Positions 16,815-24,563 of a stretch of DNA of 64,000 bases are shown piece by piece. Under the pieces are notes generated by a model. That model was not told the origin of the DNA and did not search any database. It saw nothing but the letters and a program-made list of their open reading frames with translations. The DNA comes from JAIBJN01 sp963838795 (lineage in GTDB: Bacteria; Actinomycetota; Thermoleophilia; Gaiellales; Gaiellaceae). Positions within the stretch are counted from its first letter, which is position 1; each line of letters begins with the position of its first letter. The stretch lies in NCBI GenBank assembly GCA_963838795.1, contig CAWISL010000005.1, forward strand, positions 186,001-250,000. The letters run 5' to 3'. A program made the position numbers and the translations under genes.

Positions 16815-18593
16815 CTACTGGGGAACCCGGTTCTCGACCGCGAGCGGCGTCGGATCGAGGCCGGCGTCGTAGTGCGCCGTATCGATTCCCGAGCCGCCGT
16901 TGAGCTGCGAGTCGGCCACGCTGTCGACGGCGAAGAAGACGTCGTCTCCGGCGCTTCCGGTGAAGGAATCGGCCCCGGCCCCGCCGGTCAGCTCGTCGTT
17001 GCCGTCGTTCCCGGCGAGCGTGTCGGCGCCGCCTGCACCCCGGAGCACGTCCGCTCCCGCTCGTCCTTCGAGCACGTCCGTCCCCGCGCCTCCGTTGAGC
17101 TCGTCAGCACCGTCGCCGCCCGTCAGCGTGTCGCCCAGGTCGCCCCCGAAGAGCAGGAGCTTGCCCGTGAACCGCGCTCCGGTTCCCTGCGCTCCCTGGC
17201 CGCTGATCGTGTTCCGGCCGTCGCCGCCCCTGATCTCCAGGACGGAAGGAAGCGGGGAGAACGTCACGTCGAGGTCTCCGTCCGCATTCAGCGCGACCCC
17301 GTTCTGGCCCACGACGATCGAGTCGTCGCCGGCGCCGCCGAGGACGACCACCTGGTCCGTCGTGTCCCCGAGGTTGACCGCGATCTCGATCTCGGAAGCT
17401 CCTGTCTCCACCGTGGCGCCGGGGGCAAAGGCGCCGCCCGTCTGGTCGATCGTCACGTGCTCCGTCGAACCGCTGCCGCCGGCGATCGTGATCGAGTTCG
17501 TGTTCGCTGTAGTCGCGCTTCCGCACGGAGCGGGCGCGGCGCCGAAGTGGATCTCTCCCCCGACGACGCGGAGCGTTCCCTGCGAGCCGGCCACCATCTG
17601 CGCCGTGACCGCCTTGCTGCCGGCGTCGTACGCGCAGGACCCGGGGGGCGGAGGAGGCGGCGGAGGCGGCGTTACAGGGTGCTTGTTCTCGACCGCCACC
17701 GGGTTCGGGTCGAGGCCGGCGTCGTAGTAGGCCGTGTCGATCCCCGCGCCGCCGTTGATCTGGCCGTCGGCCTCCCCGTCGTCCGAGAAGACGAGGTCGT
17801 CACCGGCGCTGAGCGAGACGATGTCGTTCCCCGGCCCACTCGTGACGGTGTCGGCGCCGTCCCCGGCGCTGATGTTGTCGTTCCCCGGGCCGCCGCCGAT
17901 CAGGTCGGCGCTCTCCTGCCCCTCGATACGGTCGTTCCCGACGCCCCCGGTCAGCGTGTCGGGCTCGGAGCTCCCGCGGACCGTGTCGTCGCCTTCCGCG
18001 CCTTCGAGGACGACCGGGCCGAGGAAGTGAAGGCCGGCGCCGTTGGAGCCTCGCGCGTTCAGGATGTCGTTGCCCTCGAGGCCGTAGACCTCCAGACGGA
18101 AGGCGCCCGGCGAGGCCGTGATGTCCACGTCGCCGTCCGAGTTGAGCGCGAGGCCGTTTTGACCCGCTGCGATGACGTCGTTCCCGGTCGTTCCGTAGAT
18201 GATCACGGTGTCCGTCGCATCCCCGAGCGTAAGAGTCACCTCGATCTCGGGGATGTTGGATTCCGCGGCTGCCCCGGGCCCGAAGACCCCGGCACGCTCG
18301 TCGAGCGTCAATCGCTCGGTCGTTCCCGCGCCTCCGGCAATCGAGATCGAGTTGATGTTCGTCGTCGTCGCTCCTCCGCACGGCGTCGGCACCTCGCCGA
18401 AGCGGATCACGCCGCCGGCGACGTCGAGCACGGCTGAGCTGCCCGGTGTGATCGACGCGCTCACCGAGGCCGTCCCCGGGTTGTACGTGCAGGACTCCGC
18501 GCGAGCGAGAGCCGGGAACGCCAGGACGAGCGCCATGCAGACGCCCCCGAGCACGGGTCGAGCGCAAGGATGGATGAGACGCCGCAGGGCCAA
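16815..18593 (-). CDS. Secreted RTX-like Ca-binding repeat protein, two units
   Basis: 592 residues, intact. A signal peptide (residues 1-32, FPALARA-ES) is followed by two units of about 285 residues joined by a nine-proline linker (PPPPPPPPPG). Each unit begins SCxYxxG, has LTLDERAGVFGPGA- or IDQTGGAFAPGA-type sequence, then RTX nonapeptides (GGVGNDRIEG, GGPGNDNISAG, GGAGADSFTG) and ends DPxPxAVEN. It is a tandem paralogue of the following gene with no gap between stop and next start, so they form one operon. Binding of calcium and surface exposure are inferred from the repeats. Confidence 0.85.
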   Translation of the reverse strand: MALRRLIHPCARPVLGGVCMALVLAFPALARAESCTYNPGTASVSASITPGSSAVLDVAGGVIRFGEVPTPCGGATTTNINSISIAGGAGTTERLTLDERAGVFGPGAAAESNIPEIEVTLTLGDATDTVIIYGTTGNDVIAAGQNGLALNSDGDVDITASPGAFRLEVYGLEGNDILNARGSNGAGLHFLGPVVLEGAEGDDTVRGSSEPDTLTGGVGNDRIEGQESADLIGGGPGNDNISAGDGADTVTSGPGNDIVSLSAGDDLVFSDDGEADGQINGGAGIDTAYYDAGLDPNPVAVENKHPVTPPPPPPPPPGSCAYDAGSKAVTAQMVAGSQGTLRVVGGEIHFGAAPAPCGSATTANTNSITIAGGSGSTEHVTIDQTGGAFAPGATVETGASEIEIAVNLGDTTDQVVVLGGAGDDSIVVGQNGVALNADGDLDVTFSPLPSVLEIRGGDGRNTISGQGAQGTGARFTGKLLLFGGDLGDTLTGGDGADELNGGAGTDVLEGRAGADVLRGAGGADTLAGNDGNDELTGGAGADSFTGSAGDDVFFAVDSVADSQLNGGSGIDTAHYDAGLDPTPLAVENRVPQ

Positions 18594-18725
18594 GTGGGAT
18601 CGGTGAAGCGAGCCTTCGAGAGGAGCCTTCAGGACGTTAGTTGAGCCAAATCACCGAATCAAGCGCCTGAGGCCCAACCTCGCCCAAAGACCATCCGTCC
18701 GTGTAGGTACGCGTGTCGACGCCGC

Positions 18726-19541
18726 TCAGAGATAGCCGAAACGCGCGAGCGCAGGCTCGGCGGTGCGGTGGAGCGCGTCGACGATGCCCTTCCGGCGCTG
18801 CTGCCAGCGGCCGAGGCTCTCCGGCGGGCGCACGGCGGCCGCGGCGGCGGCCGCATCCCCCTCCAAACCGAAGAACTCGTAGATGCCCCGCACGGTCGCG
18901 ACAGGCTCCGCACAGAGGTCCTCGAAGCGGACGCGCAGGTAGCGATCCCCGAGCCGCGCCTCGCCGAAGTCGGCAGCCGCCGAGTTCACACGGCTCCAGA
19001 GCGCGATCGATCGGACCGGCTTCTTCTCTTTCCGCAGCTCGGCCCCGAGCACGGCGTCGCCGTGTTTTACGAGCTGGTTCTGGTTCTCCGAGAAAGCCAT
19101 GTCCCGTCCGTCGCGGATGAAGTGGAGGAAGCGAAAGGTCGGCATCGCCTCCGCGAAGAACGGCACCAGATAGATGCTGCGCGGCTCCTTCCAGCCCCAC
19201 AGCCGCGCCGAGGGAGGGAGACCGGCGAGGTAGGAGCGGACGAGGGAGTCCAGGTCGTCCCGCATGCCCGCCAGGAGCTCCGGCGAGGCCGGCTGCCCGC
19301 CGCTTCGAACGAACTCATCGATCCACCGGTCCGAGAAGCCCGCGAAGAGAAGTGAATCCTCGTAGGCGTTCAGATCGAGCCCCGTGAACATCCCGCCCTC
19401 ACGGACCATGCGGGCGACGACCCGCGTGCCCGAGCCTCCGGTGGCGCCGATCGCGTTGGGGCCGGGAACGGGCGCCGCGGACGTGAGAGTCTCGCTCTGC
19501 TCCTCGGGAAGGTTGGGGTAGACGGCCGCGGGGTCTGTCAT
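18726..19541 (-). CDS. Sulfotransferase family protein
   Basis: 271 residues. The PAPS 5-prime-phosphosulfate loop is seen as GATGGSGTR (residues 32-40) and the 3-prime-phosphate-binding segment as HFIRDGRDMAFS near residue 145; RYLRVRFEDLCAEP and the C-terminal GRWQQRRKG region also match the family. It would transfer sulfate from PAPS, most plausibly to a hydroxyl or amine of the polysaccharide made by this locus. The acceptor is not predictable. It lies 132 bp upstream of the RTX-like genes on the same strand; that gap holds no obvious signal. Confidence 0.85.
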   Translation of the reverse strand: MTDPAAVYPNLPEEQSETLTSAAPVPGPNAIGATGGSGTRVVARMVREGGMFTGLDLNAYEDSLLFAGFSDRWIDEFVRSGGQPASPELLAGMRDDLDSLVRSYLAGLPPSARLWGWKEPRSIYLVPFFAEAMPTFRFLHFIRDGRDMAFSENQNQLVKHGDAVLGAELRKEKKPVRSIALWSRVNSAAADFGEARLGDRYLRVRFEDLCAEPVATVRGIYEFFGLEGDAAAAAAAVRPPESLGRWQQRRKGIVDALHRTAEPALARFGYL

Positions 19542-19602
19542 TCGAGCCTCGTGGATCGGGGCGGGCGCCGCATTCTGGCAGAAGGCGCTAGGAGGGATTG
19601 GC

Positions 19603-20352
19603 CTAGGCCAATCCGGGGCTTGCGTAGACCGCGTACTGGGACGTCGCCTTGACCCGGCGGAGAAACGACGCCTTCTCCAGCATCCACCGGTGAACCGGGT
19701 TCACGTAGAAGACGATGACGTCACGAGGGGTCTCCTCGAGCGAGGCCTGGAGCCGGTCCAGAACCCGGTCGAGCACGCGCTCGCCGAAGGGGTTGTAGAG
19801 ATGGAGCGCAATCGGCTCGGGCGGGAAGTCGAAGGTCGCCGCGTCGTCGAGATGGAGCTCGAAGCGCTGGGCCGAGCCGGTTCGAGCGCGAAAGCGCGCA
19901 ACGTTCCGCTGGGCGATCTGGTGGAGCGTCGGGGAGAACTCGATGCCGATGAACCGCGTGAACGGGTAATCGGCAGCAATCAAGAGCGGCCGGCCCTTTC
20001 CCGATCCGAGGTCCACGAACGCGTAGCGGTGCGGAGCGATGCGCGTCGCCCTGAGAGCCCGGCGGAGGTAGAGCTCGGTGACGGGCTCGTACTGAACCCC
20101 GTGTTCGAGGTTCGGGCTCTCGATCTCGAGCCGGTCGAGGGAGACACGACCGCCCGTCTCGCAACCGTACTTCCTGTCGACTCGGGCACCGAAGCGCTGC
20201 TCGAGGTGGTACTCGAGGAAACCGCCGGCGAGGACCAGGCTCTCCACAAGGCCGTCGCGCTGAAGCGTGGCGAGCAGCTTCCTGACGCGTTGCCGGCTCG
20301 CGCCGAGCGAACCGGGAGCGCCGCGTATCGCAGTAGACGTCCGATCTGGCAT
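19603..20352 (-). CDS. SAM-dependent methyltransferase
   Basis: 249 residues from ATG 20352. The SAM-binding motif is FVDLGSGKGRPLLIAADYPF, followed by FIGIEFSPTLHQIAQRN (acidic ribose-binding Glu) and HLDDAATFDFP. The C-terminal half ends in a VIVFYVNPVHRWMLEKASF strand-helix. This is a class I methyltransferase fold, possibly acting on a sugar or lipid-linked intermediate. The start is set at 20352 because upstream in-frame sequence is Arg/Pro-rich and overlaps the upstream glycosyltransferase. Confidence 0.82.
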   Translation of the reverse strand: MPDRTSTAIRGAPGSLGASRQRVRKLLATLQRDGLVESLVLAGGFLEYHLEQRFGARVDRKYGCETGGRVSLDRLEIESPNLEHGVQYEPVTELYLRRALRATRIAPHRYAFVDLGSGKGRPLLIAADYPFTRFIGIEFSPTLHQIAQRNVARFRARTGSAQRFELHLDDAATFDFPPEPIALHLYNPFGERVLDRVLDRLQASLEETPRDVIVFYVNPVHRWMLEKASFLRRVKATSQYAVYASPGLA

Positions 20353-20401
20353 TGGTTCCCTGGTCCAAGCCGCCTGTACGGTCCTATTCCCCCCGCCTGC
20401 G

Positions 20402-21391
20402 CTAATCGGATTGAGACGATACTCGCTCGCCCTCGGCGGGCGAGCCCGCCGGGGGCGCCGCACCCGCCGGCTCGAAGCCCGGCAGCCACTCGCTGCGGGC
20501 TCTCCAGAGCGCGGGCCAGCCCGATGCCTCGCCGCCGCCCCGGCCGGGCAGGCGGGCCTGGAGGGCCCGGACGCCGACGCCGGCTGCGACAAGACCCACG
20601 CCGACGCGGCTCTGCACGGGACCCCAGTGCTTGCGCAGGAGCGTCACCTTCCCACGGAACAGAAGGAGGAGCTTGTCGGGCCGCGTCGCGGAGGAGACGC
20701 CCACCTCGTGAGTGACGACGGCGTCCGGAGTGATCACGCGGCGGACTCCCGCGGCGGCCGCCCGCAGCGCCAGATCCGCGTCCTCCCCGTAGACGAAGAA
20801 CCGCGGATCGAACCCGCCCAGCTCGTTCCAGAGCGACCTCGGGACGAACAGGAGGCAGCCCGTGACGATGTCCACGTCGCGGACCGAGTCGCGCTTCCAG
20901 CCGCCGAGCGACTCCGGGTCGAAGAGGCGGTTGCCCTTGAAGGCGCTCGAGAGGGCGGTGGCGAAGCAGAAGAGGCTCCAGAGGGTGGGCGCGCCCCAGC
21001 ACGATCCCGGATCGAGCCGGCCGTCCGGCCGCAGCGTCCTGCCGCCACAGATCGCCCCCTCGGGGAGGCTTCGGGCGAACGCGAGAAAGGCCTCTAGCAT
21101 TCCTGCGTGCACCTCGGTGTCAGGGTTGAGGAGCAGCAGGTACTCGCCGCGGGCTTCCTCGGCAGCGAGATTGACCGCGCGGGCGAAGCCGACGTTCTCG
21201 GCCAAGGCCAACGAGCGCGCCTCGGGGAACTCCTGCCGGACCATCTCGGCGGTTCCGTCTCCGGATGCGTTGTCGACGACGATTGCCTCGAGGGCGACGT
21301 CCCCCGCGTGCTCGTAGAGGGACTCGAGGCAGGTGCGAGCGGCCTCCCGGCAGTGATACGTGACGATGAGGGCCGAGACGTCGACGCTCAC
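20402..21391 (-). CDS. Family 2 glycosyltransferase (rhamnosyltransferase-like)
   Basis: 329 residues, GTG start. GT2 features: VSALIVTYHCREAA, EAIVVDNASGDGT, NVGFARAVNLAA, LLLLNPDTEVH (DxD-like), and GCLLFVPRSLWNELGGFDPRFFVYGEDADL, the pattern of rhamnosyltransferase-type GT2 proteins. It adds a sugar to the growing repeat unit. Its start overlaps the stop of the acyltransferase gene upstream (GTGA at 21388-21391). The last 40 residues are Pro/Ala/Gly-rich and look disordered. Confidence 0.9.
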   Translation of the reverse strand: MSVDVSALIVTYHCREAARTCLESLYEHAGDVALEAIVVDNASGDGTAEMVRQEFPEARSLALAENVGFARAVNLAAEEARGEYLLLLNPDTEVHAGMLEAFLAFARSLPEGAICGGRTLRPDGRLDPGSCWGAPTLWSLFCFATALSSAFKGNRLFDPESLGGWKRDSVRDVDIVTGCLLFVPRSLWNELGGFDPRFFVYGEDADLALRAAAAGVRRVITPDAVVTHEVGVSSATRPDKLLLLFRGKVTLLRKHWGPVQSRVGVGLVAAGVGVRALQARLPGRGGGEASGWPALWRARSEWLPGFEPAGAAPPAGSPAEGERVSSQSD

Positions 21392-22005
21392 GTCGCGCCC
21401 TGGGCCTCGGGTCGCGTCGACTCCGGGGCGGCCTCGGGCTCGGTGTCGCTCTGCTCCTCTGCCTCTGTGCGCGGCGCGTAGTCCTCACGGCGTCGCACGA
21501 TCCTGGCCGGGATCCCGACGGCAACCGAGCCGGGCGGGAGGGACTTCGTGACCACGGAGCCCGCGCTCACGACGGATCCGTCCCCGATCGTCACGCCCGC
21601 CCCGACGAACACCCGGGCGCCCAGCCAGACATCGTCGCCGATGACGACGTCGCGCTCGTTCCGCTCCTGGTAGGCGATCGGCTGATCCGGCAGGAGGCCG
21701 TAATCCGACGCGGTCACGAACACCTCGGGCCCGAGCCGGCACTGCTCGCCGATGGTAATGCGCCCGCTGGTGTCTCCCGCCCACAGGTAGACGCGCTCGC
21801 CGACCTGCGTGCGCGCGCCGACCGTGATGCGCTCGCCGTTCCGCAACGAGACGTTCGGAGCGAGCGTCGCGTGCTCCCCCATCGTCACGTGCTTGCGCGG
21901 CTGGACGTGGCTGTAGCCGTAGTAGTGCAGGAGGCGGATGACCTGGAAGTAGGTCATCGGGTCCAGGAAGGACGCCAGGACCCCTCGCCATCGTCTATGG
22001 CTCAT
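21388..22005 (-). CDS. Hexapeptide-repeat (LbetaH) acyltransferase
   Basis: 205 residues. The left-handed beta-helix hexapeptide repeats are visible from about residue 45 to 170 (GEHATLAPNVSLRNGERITVG, IGEQCRLGPEVFVTA, IGDDVWLGARVFVGAGVTIGDG, SAGSVVTKSLPPGSVAVGIPARIV), the WbbJ/maltose-O-acetyltransferase layout. It would O-acetylate a sugar of the polysaccharide using acetyl-CoA. The C-terminal 30 residues are acidic and disordered. First gene of a leftward run with the glycosyltransferase and methyltransferase. Confidence 0.9.
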   Translation of the reverse strand: MSHRRWRGVLASFLDPMTYFQVIRLLHYYGYSHVQPRKHVTMGEHATLAPNVSLRNGERITVGARTQVGERVYLWAGDTSGRITIGEQCRLGPEVFVTASDYGLLPDQPIAYQERNERDVVIGDDVWLGARVFVGAGVTIGDGSVVSAGSVVTKSLPPGSVAVGIPARIVRRREDYAPRTEAEEQSDTEPEAAPESTRPEAQGAT

Positions 22006-22131
22006 CTACGGCATCGCTCCTCGGACACGTCGTACGCGATCCCCCGCGCGCATCCAAGTCCAGAGTAGATGGTCCAGACCTTCGGCGGAGGCGCACAGGC
22101 TACACTCCGAGGACACCCCCAGGAAAGTGTC

Positions 22132-22362
22132 ATGTCCGGCTCCCGCACCACCGACGTCACGCTCAAGATCCCGCGTCCGCTCTACGAGCGATTGCGGACG
22201 GTTATCGAAGGCACAGGGTTCCGCTCGGTGACCGAGTTCTCCGTCTACGTGCTCCGCGATCTCGCGGCTGCGCACGGGCCCGCGGACGGCGACGAGCTGA
22301 CCCACGACGAGGTCGCCGCCATACGACGGCGTCTACGGTCCCTCGGCTACCTGGAGGACTGA
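22132..22362 (+). CDS. Small protein with phosphodiesterase-type RLRxLGYL tail
   Basis: 76 residues from ATG 22132, preceded by a purine-rich AGGAAAG. The first 50 residues (VTLKIPRPLYERLRTVIEGTGFRSVTEFSVYVLRDL) resemble a ribbon-helix-helix fold. The end, EVAAIRRRLRSLGYLED, matches the C-terminal tail of the phosphodiesterase-family protein at 37796-39430 (VVEERLRGLGYIE). The next gene is a phosphodiesterase of the same superfamily that lacks this tail. It may therefore be a partner subunit or a regulator of that enzyme. Function is not established. A TACACT -10-like box lies at 22101-22106. Confidence 0.75.
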   Translation: MSGSRTTDVTLKIPRPLYERLRTVIEGTGFRSVTEFSVYVLRDLAAAHGPADGDELTHDEVAAIRRRLRSLGYLED

Positions 22363-22365
22363 GGG

Positions 22366-23760
22366 ATCAAGGTCCTGATCGTCGGGCTCGACTGCGCCGA
22401 GCCGTCGCTCCTCCTCGAACGCTGGCGCAACGAGCTGCCGGTCCTCTCGTCCTTGATGGAGCGGGGCGCGTACGGGCGCCTCACATCGGTCGTCCCGCCG
22501 ATCACCGTTCCTGCCTGGTCCTGCATGATGGCGAGCCGCACGCCCGGTGACCTAGGCGTCTACGGCTTCCGTAACCGCGCCGACCACTCCTACGACGCCC
22601 TCTTCATCGCCAACGCGACGGCGATCAAGGAGCCGCGGCTGTGGGACTACGCGACCCGCGCCGGCAAGCCCTCCGTCGTCCTCGGGGTGCCGGGAACGTT
22701 TCCGCCGCGACCGCTGAACGGCGTCATGGTGGGCTGCTTCCTGACGCCGACGACGGACAGTCCGTACACGTTCCCGCCGATGCTGAAGCGCGAGATCGAG
22801 CAGGTGGTCGGCGAGTACGTCCTGGACGTGCGCGATTTCCGCACCGAGGACAAGGACTACCTCTTGCGGCAGGTCTACGAGATGACGGACCGCCGCTTCG
22901 CGCTCGCCGAGCACTTCCTGGTCTCGAAGCCGTGGGAGCTCTTCGTCATGGTCGAGATGGGCGTGGACCGCATGTACCACGGCTTCTGGAAGCTCATGGA
23001 CCCCGAGCACCGCAAGCACGAGCCGGGCAACCGCTTCGAGCACGCGATCCTCGACTACCACAAGCACGTGGACGAGCTGATGGGGCGCCTGCTCGCGCAC
23101 GTCGACGAGGACACCGCCGTCTTCGTCGTCTCCGACCACGGCGGCAAGCGCATGGACGGCGGCATTCGCATCAACGAGTGGCTGCGGCGAGAGGGCCTGC
23201 TCACGACGCTCGCCAGCCCGGACACCGCGGTGCCGCTGCGGGAGGCGGGAATCGACTGGTCCCGGACGAGCGCCTGGGGCGAGGGCGGCTACTACTCGCG
23301 CATCTTCCTCAACGTCGAGGGCCGAGAGCCCGAGGGCACGGTTCCGGCAGCCGACTACGAGAGCGTTCGAGACGACCTCGCGCGCCGGATCGCGGCCATA
23401 CCGGACGAGAACGGGAACCCGCTGGGCACGCGCGTGCACGTCCCGGAGGAGATCTACGCAGAGGTGAACGGGGTCGCGCCCGATCTGATCGTCCACTTCG
23501 GCGACCTCTTCTGGCGCTCGGTGGGCACCGTCGGCGGCGAGGAGGGAATCCACAGCTTCGAGAACGACACCGGCCCCGACGACGCCAACCACGCTCAGCA
23601 CGGGCTCTTCGTGCTCGCGGCGCCCGGCGTCGCACCCGGGCCGCGCGAGGGGACGCACCTCCTGGACGTGGCCCCGACGACACTCGAGCTCATGGGGCTG
23701 GACGTCCCGGCCTCCATGCGCGGTCGGAGCCTCCTCGCGAGCGAGCCCGGCCGGAACTAG
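22366..23760 (+). CDS. Alkaline-phosphatase-superfamily phosphodiesterase
   Basis: About 464 residues. Metal and catalytic sites of the nucleotide pyrophosphatase/phosphodiesterase group are visible: IVGLDCAEPS (first metal Asp), PPITVPAWSCMMAS (catalytic Thr), GVDRMYHGFWK, VSDHGGK and DANHAQHG. The start codon is odd: the family N-terminus (KVLIVGLDCAEPS) begins at ATC 22366, 8 nt after a GGAGG at 22353-22357, and no ATG/GTG/TTG exists before TTG 22453, which would delete the metal-binding Asp. ATC initiation or a base error in ATG are both possible. It is 3 nt from the small-protein stop and probably acts on phosphodiester groups of lipids or polysaccharides. Confidence 0.85.
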   Translation: MKVLIVGLDCAEPSLLLERWRNELPVLSSLMERGAYGRLTSVVPPITVPAWSCMMASRTPGDLGVYGFRNRADHSYDALFIANATAIKEPRLWDYATRAGKPSVVLGVPGTFPPRPLNGVMVGCFLTPTTDSPYTFPPMLKREIEQVVGEYVLDVRDFRTEDKDYLLRQVYEMTDRRFALAEHFLVSKPWELFVMVEMGVDRMYHGFWKLMDPEHRKHEPGNRFEHAILDYHKHVDELMGRLLAHVDEDTAVFVVSDHGGKRMDGGIRINEWLRREGLLTTLASPDTAVPLREAGIDWSRTSAWGEGGYYSRIFLNVEGREPEGTVPAADYESVRDDLARRIAAIPDENGNPLGTRVHVPEEIYAEVNGVAPDLIVHFGDLFWRSVGTVGGEEGIHSFENDTGPDDANHAQHGLFVLAAPGVAPGPREGTHLLDVAPTTLELMGLDVPASMRGRSLLASEPGRN

Positions 23761-24539
23761 CCGATCGCGCGCCAGGAGACGAGCTCGTGGCCGAGCTCGG
23801 GCGCGGCGGCGGCCAGGCGCTCGGCCGACAGGCGCTCGTCCGCCCGCCAGCCGTCGGGGCCCGGATGGACGCCTACCTCGAGCGTGGAGCCCGGAAGGCT
23901 CTCGATGCGGCCCAGGAGCTCGTCCGCCCAGCCGATGTCTCCCGTGCTCGCGGGCATGTAGAAGTGGTCGGTCGTGCGGAACGCCCGTCGAAGGGGCCGC
24001 AGCCAGAGCGATCCCACCCAGTACGTGGCCCCGGCGAAAGGACGGGTCAGGTAGACGTCCTGGACGCTGCGGACGCGCTCGATCCCGAAGCGGGGCAGAA
24101 CCTTCTCGAGCGCCTTGCGGAATGGCGCCAGCTTGTGCAGATGGCGGTGCGAGTCGACGTGGGAGATCGCGACTCCCCGGTCGTGGACGAGGGCGATCTG
24201 CGCGGCGATCTCGCGCTCGATCTGACCGACGGGAAGCCGTCGGAAAAGCGCCCGAAGGCGAACGGGCGTCGCGGCGGGAAAGCGGCCCGCCTCGTCCACG
24301 AGCGCCGGAAGATCGGCCGGGGCGGCTGCACAGCGCTCCTCTCCGTCTCCCACGAACGTCAGGTGCACGCCGAAGCTCTTGTCCGAGCGCTCCCGTGCGT
24401 AGGCGAGCGCCTCGTCGGCGGCCGGCATCGTCGGCATGATCGTCGCACTCGTGAGCGTTCCGTCCTCGAGGCACCGGATCGTCGCGGCGACCGTCTCGGC
24501 CGAGGCTCCGAAGTCGTCGGCGTTCACGACGATGCGCAC
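23757..24539 (-). CDS. ChbG/HpnK-family carbohydrate deacetylase
   Basis: 260 residues. Signature residues of the YdjC/ChbG/HpnK family are present: NADDFG at the N-terminus (metal Asp), GVHLTFVGDGE, and ISHVDSHRHLHKLAPF (metal His pair), with a late GVHPG. Family members remove N-acetyl groups from short chito-oligosaccharides or from hopanoid-linked GlcNAc. In this setting it may deacetylate a lipid-linked amino sugar. It converges with the phosphodiesterase gene, their stops overlapping by 4 nt. Confidence 0.88.
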   Translation of the reverse strand: MRIVVNADDFGASAETVAATIRCLEDGTLTSATIMPTMPAADEALAYARERSDKSFGVHLTFVGDGEERCAAAPADLPALVDEAGRFPAATPVRLRALFRRLPVGQIEREIAAQIALVHDRGVAISHVDSHRHLHKLAPFRKALEKVLPRFGIERVRSVQDVYLTRPFAGATYWVGSLWLRPLRRAFRTTDHFYMPASTGDIGWADELLGRIESLPGSTLEVGVHPGPDGWRADERLSAERLAAAAPELGHELVSWRAIG

Positions 24540-24563
24540 GAGCGGCCGCCTCTGAGAACGGCC

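Noticed and set aside
15606..18437. Very long open frames (up to 943 codons) opposite the RTX-like genes
   Set aside because: They are Arg/Ala/Val-rich mirror frames caused by high GC and by repeat structure. The reverse strand carries signal peptides, RTX repeats and coherent domains.
22453..23760. TTG 22453 as the start of the phosphodiesterase
   Set aside because: It would delete the GLDCAEPS motif carrying a metal ligand that is plainly encoded upstream in the same frame.
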